A stretch of 64,000 nt of DNA from Halostella limicola (GTDB lineage Archaea; Halobacteriota; Halobacteria; Halobacteriales; Natronoarchaeaceae). A program made the translations under genes and the position numbers. The stretch covers positions 1-64,000 of the forward strand of contig NZ_RCDI01000007.1 in assembly GCF_003675875.1 (NCBI RefSeq). Direction: 5' to 3'. Numbering within the stretch: the stretch's first letter is position 1; the number at the start of each line of letters is the position of its first letter. Positions 7,629 to 15,210 of the stretch are shown here, piece by piece. Under the pieces are notes generated by a model that saw only the letters and a program-made list of their open reading frames with translations, was not told the DNA's origin and did not search any database.

Positions 7629-9292
7629 GCACGCCAGAGGAAGAGAAACGAGAGCTCGAAGCGGGGGCAACGACCGTCGACTACGACGCGATCGAGGACC
7701 TGCTCGGCGACCGCGTGCTGGACCGGGAAACCCACAGCAACGCCGAGGCGTTCGTGATCCGGCCCGACGAGGTGCAGGCGGTCCTCGAACTGCTCAGGCG
7801 GGAGGCGGGGTTCGACCACCTCTCCTGTCTCACGGCGCAGGAGTACGAGGACCGCTACGAGTCGATCTACCACCTCCGGAAGTACGACGACCCGACCCAG
7901 GAGGTGGGCGTCGTCGTGCCGACGCCGCGCGACGATCCGGTCAGCGAGTCCGCGGAGCCGGTGTTCCGGACCGCCGACTGGCACGAGCGCGAGGCGTACG
8001 ACCTCGTCGGCATCGAGTACGAGGACCACCCGAACCTCCGCCGCATCCTCCTGCCGGAGACGTGGGTCGGCCACCCCCTGAGCAAGGACTACGACCAGCA
8101 GCAGCCGCAGGTCGTCACGCTCGAAGAGCACCGGAACCCGCTGGAGGACGACCACCGGGACGAAGAGTCGGATACGATGATGCTGAACATCGGCCCGCAC
8201 CACCCGGCGACCCACGGCGTCCTCCACCTGGAGACCGTGCTCGACGGCGAGCAGGTTGTCGACGTCAAACCGGACGTCGGCTACCTCCACCGCTGCGAGG
8301 AGCAGATGGCCCAGAACGGCCACTACCGCCACGAGATCATGCCGTACCCGGACCGCTGGGACTACTCCTCGCACTACCCCAACGAGCACGCCTACGCGCG
8401 GGCGGTCGAGGACCTGGCGGACCTGGAGGTCCCGGAGTACGCGCAGGTACTCCGGACGATGACCTCCGAGTTCGGCCGCATTCTCGGCCACATGCTCGCC
8501 GTCGGGACGTTCTGTCTCGACATCTACGGCGACTTCACGGCCATCTTCATGTACTCGATGATGGAGCGGGACCGCGTGTTCGACATCTGCGAGGACCTCG
8601 CCGGCGCGCGGATGATGCCGAACTACTTCCGCGTCGGCGGCGTCGCCTGGGACCTGCCGGAGCCCCGCGAGGAGTGGATCGAGAAGGTCCGGAACTACCT
8701 CGACGGCCTGCCGGGGCGCCTGGAGGAGCTGCACGACCTCATCTCCGGCAACGAGATCCTGCAGGAGCGGACGGTCAACGTCGGCATCATCGAACCGGAG
8801 GTCGCGAAGCAGTACGGCTGTACGGGGCCGGTCGCCCGCGCGTCGGGGATCGACTACGACATCCGCCGGGACGACCCCTACAGCTACTACCCCGAACTCG
8901 ACTGGAACGTCGTCACCCGCGACGGCTGCGACAACTACGCCCGGACCATCGCCCGCATGGAGGAGGTCGAGGAGTCCGCGAAGATCATCGAGCAGTGCGT
9001 CGACCTGCTCGAGGACTGGCCGGAAGAGGAGCGCACCATCCAGAGCAACGTGCCGCGGACGCTGAAGCCGCCGAAGGGCAAGGAGACGTACAAGACCGTG
9101 GAGGCGTCGAAGGGCGAGCTCGGCATCTACATGCGCAGCGACGGCACCGCCAAGCCCGCTCGCTTCAAGATCCGGAGCCCCGACTACCACAACCTCCACG
9201 CGCTCCCCGAGATGGCGGAGGGCGAGTACGTCCCCGACCTGGTCGCCGCGCTCGGCAGTCTGGACGTCGTCCTCGGCAGCGTCGACCGTTGA
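7625..9292 (+). CDS. nuoCD: NADH-quinone oxidoreductase fused subunits C and D (NuoCD)
   Basis: A 555-residue fusion of the NuoC (30 kDa) and NuoD (49 kDa) subunits of complex I. The NuoC part ends with the family block around WHEREAYDLVGI (119-130) and LLPETWVGHPL. NuoD begins near residue 185 with MMLNIGPHHPATHGVLHL, including the His residues that line the quinone cavity. The fusion is the normal haloarchaeal state. The sequence appears intact to the C-terminal LGSVDR typical of NuoD. Electron input probably does not use a NuoEFG module, as these are absent in haloarchaea. The gene ends 30 bases from a convergent gene, so the operon stops here. Confidence 0.95.
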   Translation: MSTPEEEKRELEAGATTVDYDAIEDLLGDRVLDRETHSNAEAFVIRPDEVQAVLELLRREAGFDHLSCLTAQEYEDRYESIYHLRKYDDPTQEVGVVVPTPRDDPVSESAEPVFRTADWHEREAYDLVGIEYEDHPNLRRILLPETWVGHPLSKDYDQQQPQVVTLEEHRNPLEDDHRDEESDTMMLNIGPHHPATHGVLHLETVLDGEQVVDVKPDVGYLHRCEEQMAQNGHYRHEIMPYPDRWDYSSHYPNEHAYARAVEDLADLEVPEYAQVLRTMTSEFGRILGHMLAVGTFCLDIYGDFTAIFMYSMMERDRVFDICEDLAGARMMPNYFRVGGVAWDLPEPREEWIEKVRNYLDGLPGRLEELHDLISGNEILQERTVNVGIIEPEVAKQYGCTGPVARASGIDYDIRRDDPYSYYPELDWNVVTRDGCDNYARTIARMEEVEESAKIIEQCVDLLEDWPEEERTIQSNVPRTLKPPKGKETYKTVEASKGELGIYMRSDGTAKPARFKIRSPDYHNLHALPEMAEGEYVPDLVAALGSLDVVLGSVDR

Positions 9293-9322
9293 AAAAACGA
9301 GGAGATCAGCGTCGAGGGCGCG

Positions 9323-10033
9323 TCACCACTGCTGGGGCTGCTGACCGCCCATCCCCATCTGACCCCCGCCCATCTGCTCCTGCGGCATGGGTTCCATCGG
9401 CTGTCCCATGCCGCCCTGCTGGCTCATCTGTCCGCCACCCATCTGGCCGCCGCCCATCTGCCCCTGCCCGGCCGGCGGCATCTCCTGCGCCTGCTCGAAC
9501 TGCTCGTGGGCGCGGTGGAGCTGCTGCTGGACCTGCTGGATGAGCTGCGGCTGGCCGAACGACTCCAGGAGGTTGTACGTGCTGTCGAGCGCGCGGCGGA
9601 TCGTCGCCGCCGTCTCCTGACAGTGCGGGTTCTGGTGGCGCTCGATCTCCTGCAGCGCGTCCTCGGCGACCGACGCGAACAGCATCGCCGCTTCGAGGCC
9701 GTAGATCGAGTCGCGAGCGATCAGCCGGTCGTTGAGCTCCGCGAGGTCGCCGACGTCCTGACAGACGCGGATACACGTCGACATGTGTGGCCCCTCGTCG
9801 ATCATGTTGTCGATGCACCATCTGGTGACGTCCGCGACCTTCTCGAAGTCCTCCAGCGCGGCGTGCAGTTCGCCAGTGAGGTCACCGTCGAAGCTCCGGC
9901 CCGTCTGCGGGATGAGCTGGGCGTGCTGGCCCTGCCCGCCCATCTGCTGTTGGCCCATGCCGCCCTGCTGGCCCATCTGCCCTGTCATCTGTCCCTGCTG
10001 TGCACCCGTCCGAGGAGGTTGTTGTTGCGACAT
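9323..10033 (-). CDS. Csp/DUF326-like four-helix protein with Met/Gln-rich tails
   Basis: A 236-residue protein with low-complexity Q/M/G tails (residues 1-45 and about 170-236, with repeated GGGQM units) flanking a helical core. The core resembles cysteine-rich four-helix copper-storage proteins (Csp, DUF326): C73, C87, C91 (MSTCIRVCQDVGDL) and C128 (ERHQNPHCQETA) sit where that family has conserved cysteines. Most other family cysteines are replaced by small residues (for example FASVAEDALQEIERH). The methionines of the tails could bind Cu(I), which is inference. No signal peptide is seen. A 14-bp palindrome (10080-10093) and a TATA-like sequence (about 10118-10126) lie upstream. Confidence 0.65.
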   Translation of the reverse strand: MSQQQPPRTGAQQGQMTGQMGQQGGMGQQQMGGQGQHAQLIPQTGRSFDGDLTGELHAALEDFEKVADVTRWCIDNMIDEGPHMSTCIRVCQDVGDLAELNDRLIARDSIYGLEAAMLFASVAEDALQEIERHQNPHCQETAATIRRALDSTYNLLESFGQPQLIQQVQQQLHRAHEQFEQAQEMPPAGQGQMGGGQMGGGQMSQQGGMGQPMEPMPQEQMGGGQMGMGGQQPQQW

Positions 10034-10079
10034 TGGAATCACTCCCAGACGCTGGGATGGTTTCGGTCGTCCCCCGGGA

Positions 10080-10093
10080 ACTCCCGCGGGAGT
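10080..10093. promoter_or_regulatory. Perfect palindrome upstream of the Csp-like gene
   Basis: ACTCCCGCGGGAGT is a perfect inverted repeat located 47-60 bases before the start codon of the minus-strand Csp-like gene. It could be an operator or just a GC-rich hairpin in the leader. Confidence 0.35.
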
Positions 10094-10284
10094 CACGCGA
10101 CGCTACGCGGGAGACGTGGATAAACCGGCGCGGTCGTTTCCATAGTTTTGCGTCGGATAACGGGAAATTTCCCCCGACGGCGGCCTCGAACGGCCGTTGG
10201 ACGGCCGCTGTGTCGGGGTTTCGTCGCTGTCGCCGACGCCGGTTCGGGCCGACAAAGAGACCGTTACTCGGGTGGCCCGATGCG

Positions 10285-10830
10285 TCATCCGCCGCTCTCG
10301 GTGAGCGCCCGCTCCAGGTCCTCGGTGATCTGCGGCAGTTTGCTCCGGTCGTACAGCGCGGCCGCGGGGTGAAACGTCGGCCGGACGAGGCGGCCACCGC
10401 GCTCGAACGTCTCGCCGCGGAGGTCGGTTATCGTCTCATCCGTGTCGAGGATCTCCTGAGTCGCGAACGAGCCGAGCGGGACGACGACGTCCGGGTCGAC
10501 GCGGTCGAGTTCGGCCTCCATCACGGGCCGCCAGGCGTCTATCTCCTCGACGTACGGGTCGCGGTTCTCCGGCGGGCGGACCTTCACCAGGTTCGTGACG
10601 TACAGGTCCTCCCGGGCGATCCCGATGTCCTCCAGGATGCGGTCTAACTGCTGACCCGCCTGCCCGACGAACGGTTCGCCCTGCTTCACCTCGTTCCCGC
10701 CGGGGGCTTCCCCGACGAGCATCACGTCCGCGTCGAACTCACCGGCGCCCGGGACGAACCGCTCGCGGTCGAAGTGTTCGTCCGGGACCTCGTCGAGAAC
10801 GGCCGCGAACTCGTCGTCGAACGCGCTCAT
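10285..10830 (-). CDS. Family-4-type uracil-DNA glycosylase lacking Fe-S cysteines
   Basis: A 181-residue uracil-DNA glycosylase-fold protein. It shows the family 4 active-site block GEAPGGNEVKQGEPFVGQAG (residues about 41-60) and the C-terminal HPAAALY motif. In iron-sulfur family 4 enzymes the middle motif contains K-C-R-P-P-x-N-R, with a further Cys about 15 residues on. Here the motif reads KVRPPENRDP with Trp at the second site, and there is no cysteine in the whole protein. It therefore cannot bind the usual 4Fe-4S cluster. The start codon overlaps the stop of the upstream YHS gene. The likely role is base-excision repair of deaminated cytosine; activity without the cluster is untested. 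Confidence 0.85.
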   Translation of the reverse strand: MSAFDDEFAAVLDEVPDEHFDRERFVPGAGEFDADVMLVGEAPGGNEVKQGEPFVGQAGQQLDRILEDIGIAREDLYVTNLVKVRPPENRDPYVEEIDAWRPVMEAELDRVDPDVVVPLGSFATQEILDTDETITDLRGETFERGGRLVRPTFHPAAALYDRSKLPQITEDLERALTESGG

Positions 10831-11000
10831 GCGTACTGGGCGGGGTCGCTCTCGAAGCGCTGCTTGCAGTCCTCGCTGCAGAACCTGTACGTCTCGCCCT
10901 CGTATTCGGTCTGCGCGGGGGCGAACTCCGAGCCCCCGTAGTCGGTCTCGGCCGGGTTCTGCGCCTCGACGTCGCGGTCGCAGACGGGACAGGTCGTCAT
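10827..11000 (-). CDS. YHS-domain small metal-binding protein
   Basis: A 57-residue protein not reached by normal ORF length cut-offs. An N-terminal CPVC knuckle and a C-terminal YRFCSEDCKQRFESDPAQYA segment match the YHS domain, a Cys-containing metal-binding module often found with copper or heavy-metal proteins. Its TGA overlaps the ATG of the uracil-DNA glycosylase gene, so the two are probably translated from one message. The Csp-like gene lies further downstream on the same strand. Confidence 0.8.
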   Translation of the reverse strand: MTTCPVCDRDVEAQNPAETDYGGSEFAPAQTEYEGETYRFCSEDCKQRFESDPAQYA

Positions 11001-11038
11001 GCCCGCGGTTCGACGGCCGCGCAGTAGAGTCTTTGCCC

Positions 11039-11617
11039 CTACGCGGTCGGCGCGTCCTCGGCGTCGACGACCGTGACGGTGTAGCCGTCGGCGCCCTCGG
11101 GCACCATCGCGGTCACCGAGACGGTCCGCTGGTCGTTCTCGCCGAGTTCGACGGGCGACCCCGTCACCGACTTGAGCTCGTCGCCGTCGTCGAGAAAGCG
11201 GACGACGGGCACGACCTCGCGGGGCGCGGCCTCGTTCAGCACGGTCGCCTCGACCGTCGCCTCCTCGTTCCTGACGTCGGCGGGGACCGCGCCCGGCCTC
11301 GCGTCGCCGCTCTGGAACTCCGTGTCGATGACCGCCAGGTGCTCGCTCGACTCGCCCATCGCGTGCCGGTAGATCCGGAGTCGGTTGCGGGCCGCGCCGA
11401 TCCGGCGGGCGGGGTCGCCGTCCAGTTGCTCCTCCAGACGGAGGAGTTCGTTGTCGATCTCGTCGATCATGGCGTCCTGACCGCCCGGGTCCCGCTCGGG
11501 CACCTCCTCCAGTCGCTCGATGACGGCGTCGACGTCGTCGTTCACGTCGGCGTCGCTCTCCCGGCGAGCGGTCCGCAGGTCGTCGCGCACGTCTAGCAGC
11601 GGCGGAAGCGATGACAT
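11039..11617 (-). CDS. DUF7553-like helical domain joined to a beta-sandwich domain
   Basis: A 192-residue acidic protein. Residues 1-90 form a helical domain (ending ARRIGAARNRLRIYRHA) that is similar by eye to the separate 97-residue protein at 12372-12665 and to 62767-63042. Residues about 95-192 look like a CARDB or immunoglobulin-like beta domain (EEATVEATVLNEAAPREVVPVV, then TVSVTAMVPEGADGYTVTVV). There is no signal peptide or membrane segment. The function is unknown. Confidence 0.65.
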   Translation of the reverse strand: MSSLPPLLDVRDDLRTARRESDADVNDDVDAVIERLEEVPERDPGGQDAMIDEIDNELLRLEEQLDGDPARRIGAARNRLRIYRHAMGESSEHLAVIDTEFQSGDARPGAVPADVRNEEATVEATVLNEAAPREVVPVVRFLDDGDELKSVTGSPVELGENDQRTVSVTAMVPEGADGYTVTVVDAEDAPTA

Positions 11618-11742
11618 GGACGAACGTTCGACGCCGCGCCGGATGGGTCTAGGGGCGCGATCGCGTTCCGGTCCGGGACGCGCCGACGCAGATACGACTG
11701 CGCACGTCGGCGGGACCGCTCCCGACCGGGCGTGTCCGGGCT

Positions 11743-12120
11743 CTACGAGGAGGGGCCGCCGTCGTCCCGAGCGGCCTCCCGCGTCCGCTCGACGTCGACC
11801 GCGAACGCGTCGGGCAGTTGCTCGAACGCTTTGAGCGCGATCACGTCGGGGTCGTTCTTGAACGAGCCGTACGCCTCGCCGACCGGTTCGAGGTCGCGCT
11901 CGGCCTCCACGTCGTCGAAGTACGACTCCGCGACATCGGCGAGGTAGACGAACTTGCCGTCGTCGCCCGCGCCGAACGACGCGCCGAGCAGGCGGTTAGC
12001 GTACGCGGCCGCGCGGACGTGATCCGGCGCGTCCGAGAGATCCCCCTCGTCGGGGTCGCGCTCTAGCGTGAACTCGGGCAGGCCGTCCCAGTCGATCGGC
12101 GCGGTTCCTGACGAAGCCAT
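11743..12120 (-). CDS. Conserved acidic hypothetical protein
   Basis: A 125-residue acidic protein I do not recognise. It begins MASSGTAPIDWDGLPEFTLE and has helical stretches around DHVRAAAYANRLLGASFG and KFVYLADVAESYFDDVEAERDL. No membrane segment, cysteine or signal is present. Codon use and amino-acid content match its neighbours, which supports it as a real gene. It is in a run of small minus-strand genes from 12665 down to 9323. Confidence 0.6.
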   Translation of the reverse strand: MASSGTAPIDWDGLPEFTLERDPDEGDLSDAPDHVRAAAYANRLLGASFGAGDDGKFVYLADVAESYFDDVEAERDLEPVGEAYGSFKNDPDVIALKAFEQLPDAFAVDVERTREAARDDGGPSS

Positions 12121-12161
12121 GGATCGTCCGACGGCGCGAGGCTACGAAACGGTACGGGTCG

Positions 12162-12332
12162 TCACTCCGACTCGTCGTCTGGGTCGTCGTCCGGATCGTC
12201 CTCTGTCTCGACGTCGTCCTCGCGGCGTTCGGTCTGCTCGACCGCGTCCATGTCCTCGTCGCCGCCGCCGTACTGGTTCACGTCCTGTTCCTCGTCCTGA
12301 TCGCCGGCGTCGCTGTCAGTTTCGTCTGCCAT
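12162..12332 (-). CDS. Very acidic 56-residue protein
   Basis: A 56-residue protein made mainly of Asp and Glu (ending DDPDDDPDDESE) with a short QYGGGDEDMDAVEQTERRE centre. A TATA-like TTTATC on the minus strand (12355-12366) sits 23-34 bases before the ATG, supporting leaderless expression. Tiny acidic proteins of this type are common in haloarchaea; no function can be given. Confidence 0.6.
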   Translation of the reverse strand: MADETDSDAGDQDEEQDVNQYGGGDEDMDAVEQTERREDDVETEDDPDDDPDDESE

Positions 12333-12371
12333 GGATAAGCCTACGGCGTGCAGCGGGATAAACGGCCGTCG

Positions 12372-12665
12372 CTACTCGTCGCCGGCGTCTTCCCGCGCCC
12401 GGGCATCCCGGTACTTGGCGATGTTGTCCGTCGCGGCGTCGACGCGCTCCCGCACGACCTCGTTCTCGATCTCGTCTTCCAGCCCGAGCAGCTTCTGTTC
12501 CAGTTCGCGCAATCGGTCGAGGTGCGGCTCGTCCTCGCCCGTCGTCTCACCGTCGACGAGCTCGGCGAGTCCCTCGTCGACCGAGTGCAGTTGTTCGCGA
12601 ACGGGCGCCGCCGCGTCGTCGGACGCCGCCTGAAGCTCCGTCCGCGCCGCGGAGAGGTCTGACAT
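12372..12665 (-). CDS. DUF7553-like small helical protein
   Basis: A 97-residue, predicted all-helical acidic protein (MSDLSAARTELQAASDDAA to the NIAKYRDARAREDAGDE tail). It resembles the N-terminal half of 11039-11617 and the protein at 62767-63042. I equate the group with haloarchaeal DUF7553, from memory. The ATG at 12665 is preferred to a start 19 residues upstream, because the extra N-terminus is Pro/Ser/Arg-rich and unlike the family. No known function. Confidence 0.65.
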   Translation of the reverse strand: MSDLSAARTELQAASDDAAAPVREQLHSVDEGLAELVDGETTGEDEPHLDRLRELEQKLLGLEDEIENEVVRERVDAATDNIAKYRDARAREDAGDE

Positions 12666-12708
12666 GCGCGGACCGTACGACGGCGAGCGTAAAGGAAGTG
12701 AGGGCGAG

Positions 12709-12729
12709 CCCGGCGGTGACACCGCCGGG
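12709..12729. promoter_or_regulatory. 21-base perfect inverted repeat in a divergent intergenic region
   Basis: CCCGGCGGTG and CACCGCCGGG form a perfect 10-bp palindrome around one A. It lies in the 308-base gap (12666-12973) between the DUF7553-like gene (minus) and the low-complexity gene (plus). With a 1-base centre it is more likely a protein-binding operator than an RNA hairpin. Apart from this and the TATA box at 12937, I see nothing in the gap. Confidence 0.4.
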
Positions 12730-12936
12730 AAAGAGTGTAGAAGCGCCGCCGGCGCAGTGATCAGCGAGGTAACGCCGGCTTAGTCATCTTCGCGCCCGAA
12801 CGGCGCGTCGACGTCGTCGGACGTGGCGAGACGAGCGACTGCTGTTTCCCGTCGAAACCCGTGCTACGGGGCATAACCCCTCCTTTCCCGGCGGCGACCC
12901 GTCCCCGGTCGTGAAACGGGACCGAACAGTCGAACC

Positions 12937-12946
12937 GGTTTATTCG
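12937..12946 (+). promoter_or_regulatory. TATA-like box of the Gln/Gly/His/Arg-rich gene
   Basis: GGTTTATTCG lies 28-37 bases before the ATG at 12974. This spacing supports the plus-strand reading of the locus over the long antisense frame. Confidence 0.55.
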
Positions 12947-12973
12947 CCGCCGCAGCGAAGCGGACGACGAGCC

Positions 12974-13807
12974 ATGACCCACCATCAGCACCACCAGCAG
13001 GGCGAGAGCGACCGCGAGACGAACGAGTACCGCCCGACCGGTCAGGGTCGAACCGGGAGGCAGGGCGACCGACAGCGCGGACGGGACGAGAGCAGTACCA
13101 GCCAGCAGGGACAGCACGGCCAGCGCGATGTCACCGACCGCGGTCGGGAGCAGGGCGACCAGCACCGGCGACAGCAGCGGCGGGGGCAGCAACACCGCGG
13201 ACAGAGCGATCGCGGCGGACAGCAGGAGACGCAGCGAGACCAGCAGAGCGCCTTCAGTCGTGGCGGCCACCGGAGCGGCGGTCAGGGCGCCGGCGATCGG
13301 AGTAGCGGCAGCAACAGGCGGTACGGGCAGGGCCTCGGCGGTAGCCGGCACGGCGGGAAGCGAAGCGGCGAGGACCCGAGCGACCCGTTCCAGGGTGGCC
13401 AGCAGCAGCACGGCGATCAGGGCGGCCGCCGGTTTCAGGGCGGCCAGCAGGAGCACGACGAGCACGCCCACGGCCTGCAGCGACAGGACAGCGGGCAGCA
13501 GACCGGACACCACAACGACCGGCAGCACGCCGGACAGCAGCGGACCGACCGCCACCAGCAGACCGGCCGCGGACGAGGGACGAGCCAGTACCAAGGTCAG
13601 AGCGGCAGCGAGCATCAGCACTCGGGGCAGCACCAGCAGTCCGGGCGTCAGCACGGGCAGCACTCGAGCCATCAGAGCGGCCGGCAGCAGGGCGGCGAAC
13701 GCGAAGGCCTGAAAGAGCGCGGTCTCAGCCAGGACCACGGCGGAACGACGGGGGAGTACGACGAGGAGACCCAGCAGCGCGGCCGGCGGACCGGCGGTCG
13801 CCACTGA
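12974..13807 (+). CDS. Gln/Gly/His/Arg-rich low-complexity protein
   Basis: A 277-residue protein composed mostly of Q, G, R, H, S and D, starting MTHHQHHQQGESDRE and running to the end without a recognisable domain. Short motifs recur, such as FQGGQQ (twice), RGQQHRGQ, QHSGQHQQSG and HQSGRQQGG. It is Arg/His-rich and probably basic, whereas nearly every other protein here is acidic. It should be intrinsically disordered and could bind RNA, DNA or metals (His clusters), or phase-separate; these are guesses. The start is fixed by a TATA-like box 28-37 bases upstream. The opposite strand has a long open frame, rejected as a compositional shadow. Confidence 0.6.
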   Translation: MTHHQHHQQGESDRETNEYRPTGQGRTGRQGDRQRGRDESSTSQQGQHGQRDVTDRGREQGDQHRRQQRRGQQHRGQSDRGGQQETQRDQQSAFSRGGHRSGGQGAGDRSSGSNRRYGQGLGGSRHGGKRSGEDPSDPFQGGQQQHGDQGGRRFQGGQQEHDEHAHGLQRQDSGQQTGHHNDRQHAGQQRTDRHQQTGRGRGTSQYQGQSGSEHQHSGQHQQSGRQHGQHSSHQSGRQQGGEREGLKERGLSQDHGGTTGEYDEETQQRGRRTGGRH

Positions 13808-13891
13808 TCGCCGCCGACCCGTCCGGGCGGACCAACGCGTTCCGGGAGAACGCCCGATATTCAAGTCTTTTCCCCACGTACACGCCGACGC

Positions 13892-15175
13892 ATGGTCGAC
13901 CAGTATCACGTGACGTTGGTCATTATTAGCGTCGCCATTTTCGGCGCCGTCGTGTTGCCGAAGCTCCTCTCCGACAAGCCGATGTCCTTTCCGCTCCTCT
14001 ACATCGCCTTCGGGGCGGTGGCGTTCTCGCTCCCTATCGGAATGCCCACCATCGACCCGGTCGGCAGCGCCGAGCTCACGGAACGGCTGACGGAACTGGT
14101 CGTCATCATCGCGCTGATGGGCGCGGGGCTGAAACTCGACCGGCCCTTCGACTGGCGCGCCTGGATGTCCGCCTGGAGGCTGCTCGGTATCACGATGGTG
14201 ATCACTATCTTCGTCACCGCCGTGATAGGGTGGTGGTTCCTGGGGATGCTCCCCGCGCTGGCGATCCTGTTCGGGGCGGTCATCGCGCCGACCGACCCAG
14301 TGCTGGCCGCCGACGTACAGGTCGGCGAGCCGCAGGCGGACCAGGACGAGGAGATAGATCCGGAACGCCAGGAGGGCCAGATCCGCTTCGCGCTCACCTC
14401 GGAGGCCGGCCTCAACGACGGCCTCGCGTTCCCGTTCACGTACGCCGCCATCCTCGCGGCGGCGGGGCCGGGCGTGCTCGCCGTCGACTGGCTCGGGGAG
14501 TGGCTAGCGTTCTACGTCGTCTACAAGATCGTCGTCGGCGTGATCATGGGGTACGTCATCGGGAAGGTCGTCGCGTGGCTGGTGTTCGGCGCGCCGAGCA
14601 CCACGACGCTGGCCCGCGTGATGGAGGGGTCCGAGGCGCTCGCCGCGACGCTGCTTTCCTACGGACTGACGGAGATCGTCGAGGGGTACGGGTTCATCGC
14701 CGTGTTCGTCACGGCGCTGGTGCTCCGCCACTACGAGTGGACCCACGACTACCACGAGACCCTGCACGACTTCGCGGTCGTCGTCGAGCGGCTCCTGATG
14801 GCCGCGGTGCTCATCCTGTTCGGCGGCGCGCTGGTGAGCGGGCTCCTGGCACCGCTCTCGATGGCGGGCGCCATCGTCGCCGTCGTCCTCGTCCTCGTCG
14901 TTCGGCCGGTCGCCGGGCTGATAGGGATGCTCGGCTCGTCGGCCGATTGGAGCGAGCGCGCCGTCATCTCCTTTTTCGGCATACGGGGGATCGGTTCGTT
15001 CTACTACCTGGCGTACGCACTGAACAGCGCGCGCTTCGGCGCTCACGAGGAGATATGGGCGATCGTGGCGGCTATCGTCCTGTTCTCGGCGGTGTTACAC
15101 GGGGTCCTGGCCAATCCGGTGATGGCCAAAGTCGACGCGGTGCGGGAGACGCGGCGACCGTCCCCCGCCGACTGA
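13892..15175 (+). CDS. Na+/H+ antiporter, CPA1 (NhaP) type
   Basis: A 427-residue polytopic membrane protein with about 11-12 hydrophobic segments. Family signatures are APTDPVLA (about residue 131), SEAGLNDGLAFPF (about 171-183), which carries the ion-binding Asp, and the late FFGIRGIGSFYYLAY segment. It exchanges cytoplasmic Na+ for H+ to hold pH and sodium balance, an expected housekeeping need in a halophile. A short charged loop (DQDEEIDPERQEGQ) separates the two catalytic motifs. It is transcribed alone. Confidence 0.92.
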   Translation: MVDQYHVTLVIISVAIFGAVVLPKLLSDKPMSFPLLYIAFGAVAFSLPIGMPTIDPVGSAELTERLTELVVIIALMGAGLKLDRPFDWRAWMSAWRLLGITMVITIFVTAVIGWWFLGMLPALAILFGAVIAPTDPVLAADVQVGEPQADQDEEIDPERQEGQIRFALTSEAGLNDGLAFPFTYAAILAAAGPGVLAVDWLGEWLAFYVVYKIVVGVIMGYVIGKVVAWLVFGAPSTTTLARVMEGSEALAATLLSYGLTEIVEGYGFIAVFVTALVLRHYEWTHDYHETLHDFAVVVERLLMAAVLILFGGALVSGLLAPLSMAGAIVAVVLVLVVRPVAGLIGMLGSSADWSERAVISFFGIRGIGSFYYLAYALNSARFGAHEEIWAIVAAIVLFSAVLHGVLANPVMAKVDAVRETRRPSPAD

Positions 15176-15210
15176 GAACGGGCCGTACGTTGCCACCGGT
15201 CGGAGCGCCG

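Noticed and set aside
8062-9543. Plus-strand Arg/Pro-rich frame of 493 residues
   Set aside because: It overlaps nuoCD in another frame and has the Arg/Pro/Gly composition typical of shadow frames in high-GC DNA.
12761-13909. Long minus-strand frame (382 residues) rich in Ala, Leu and Val
   Set aside because: It is the antisense of the CAG/GGC/CAC-rich plus-strand gene, so hydrophobic codons arise by complementarity. It lacks the charged loops of a membrane protein, and the plus strand has a correctly spaced TATA box.
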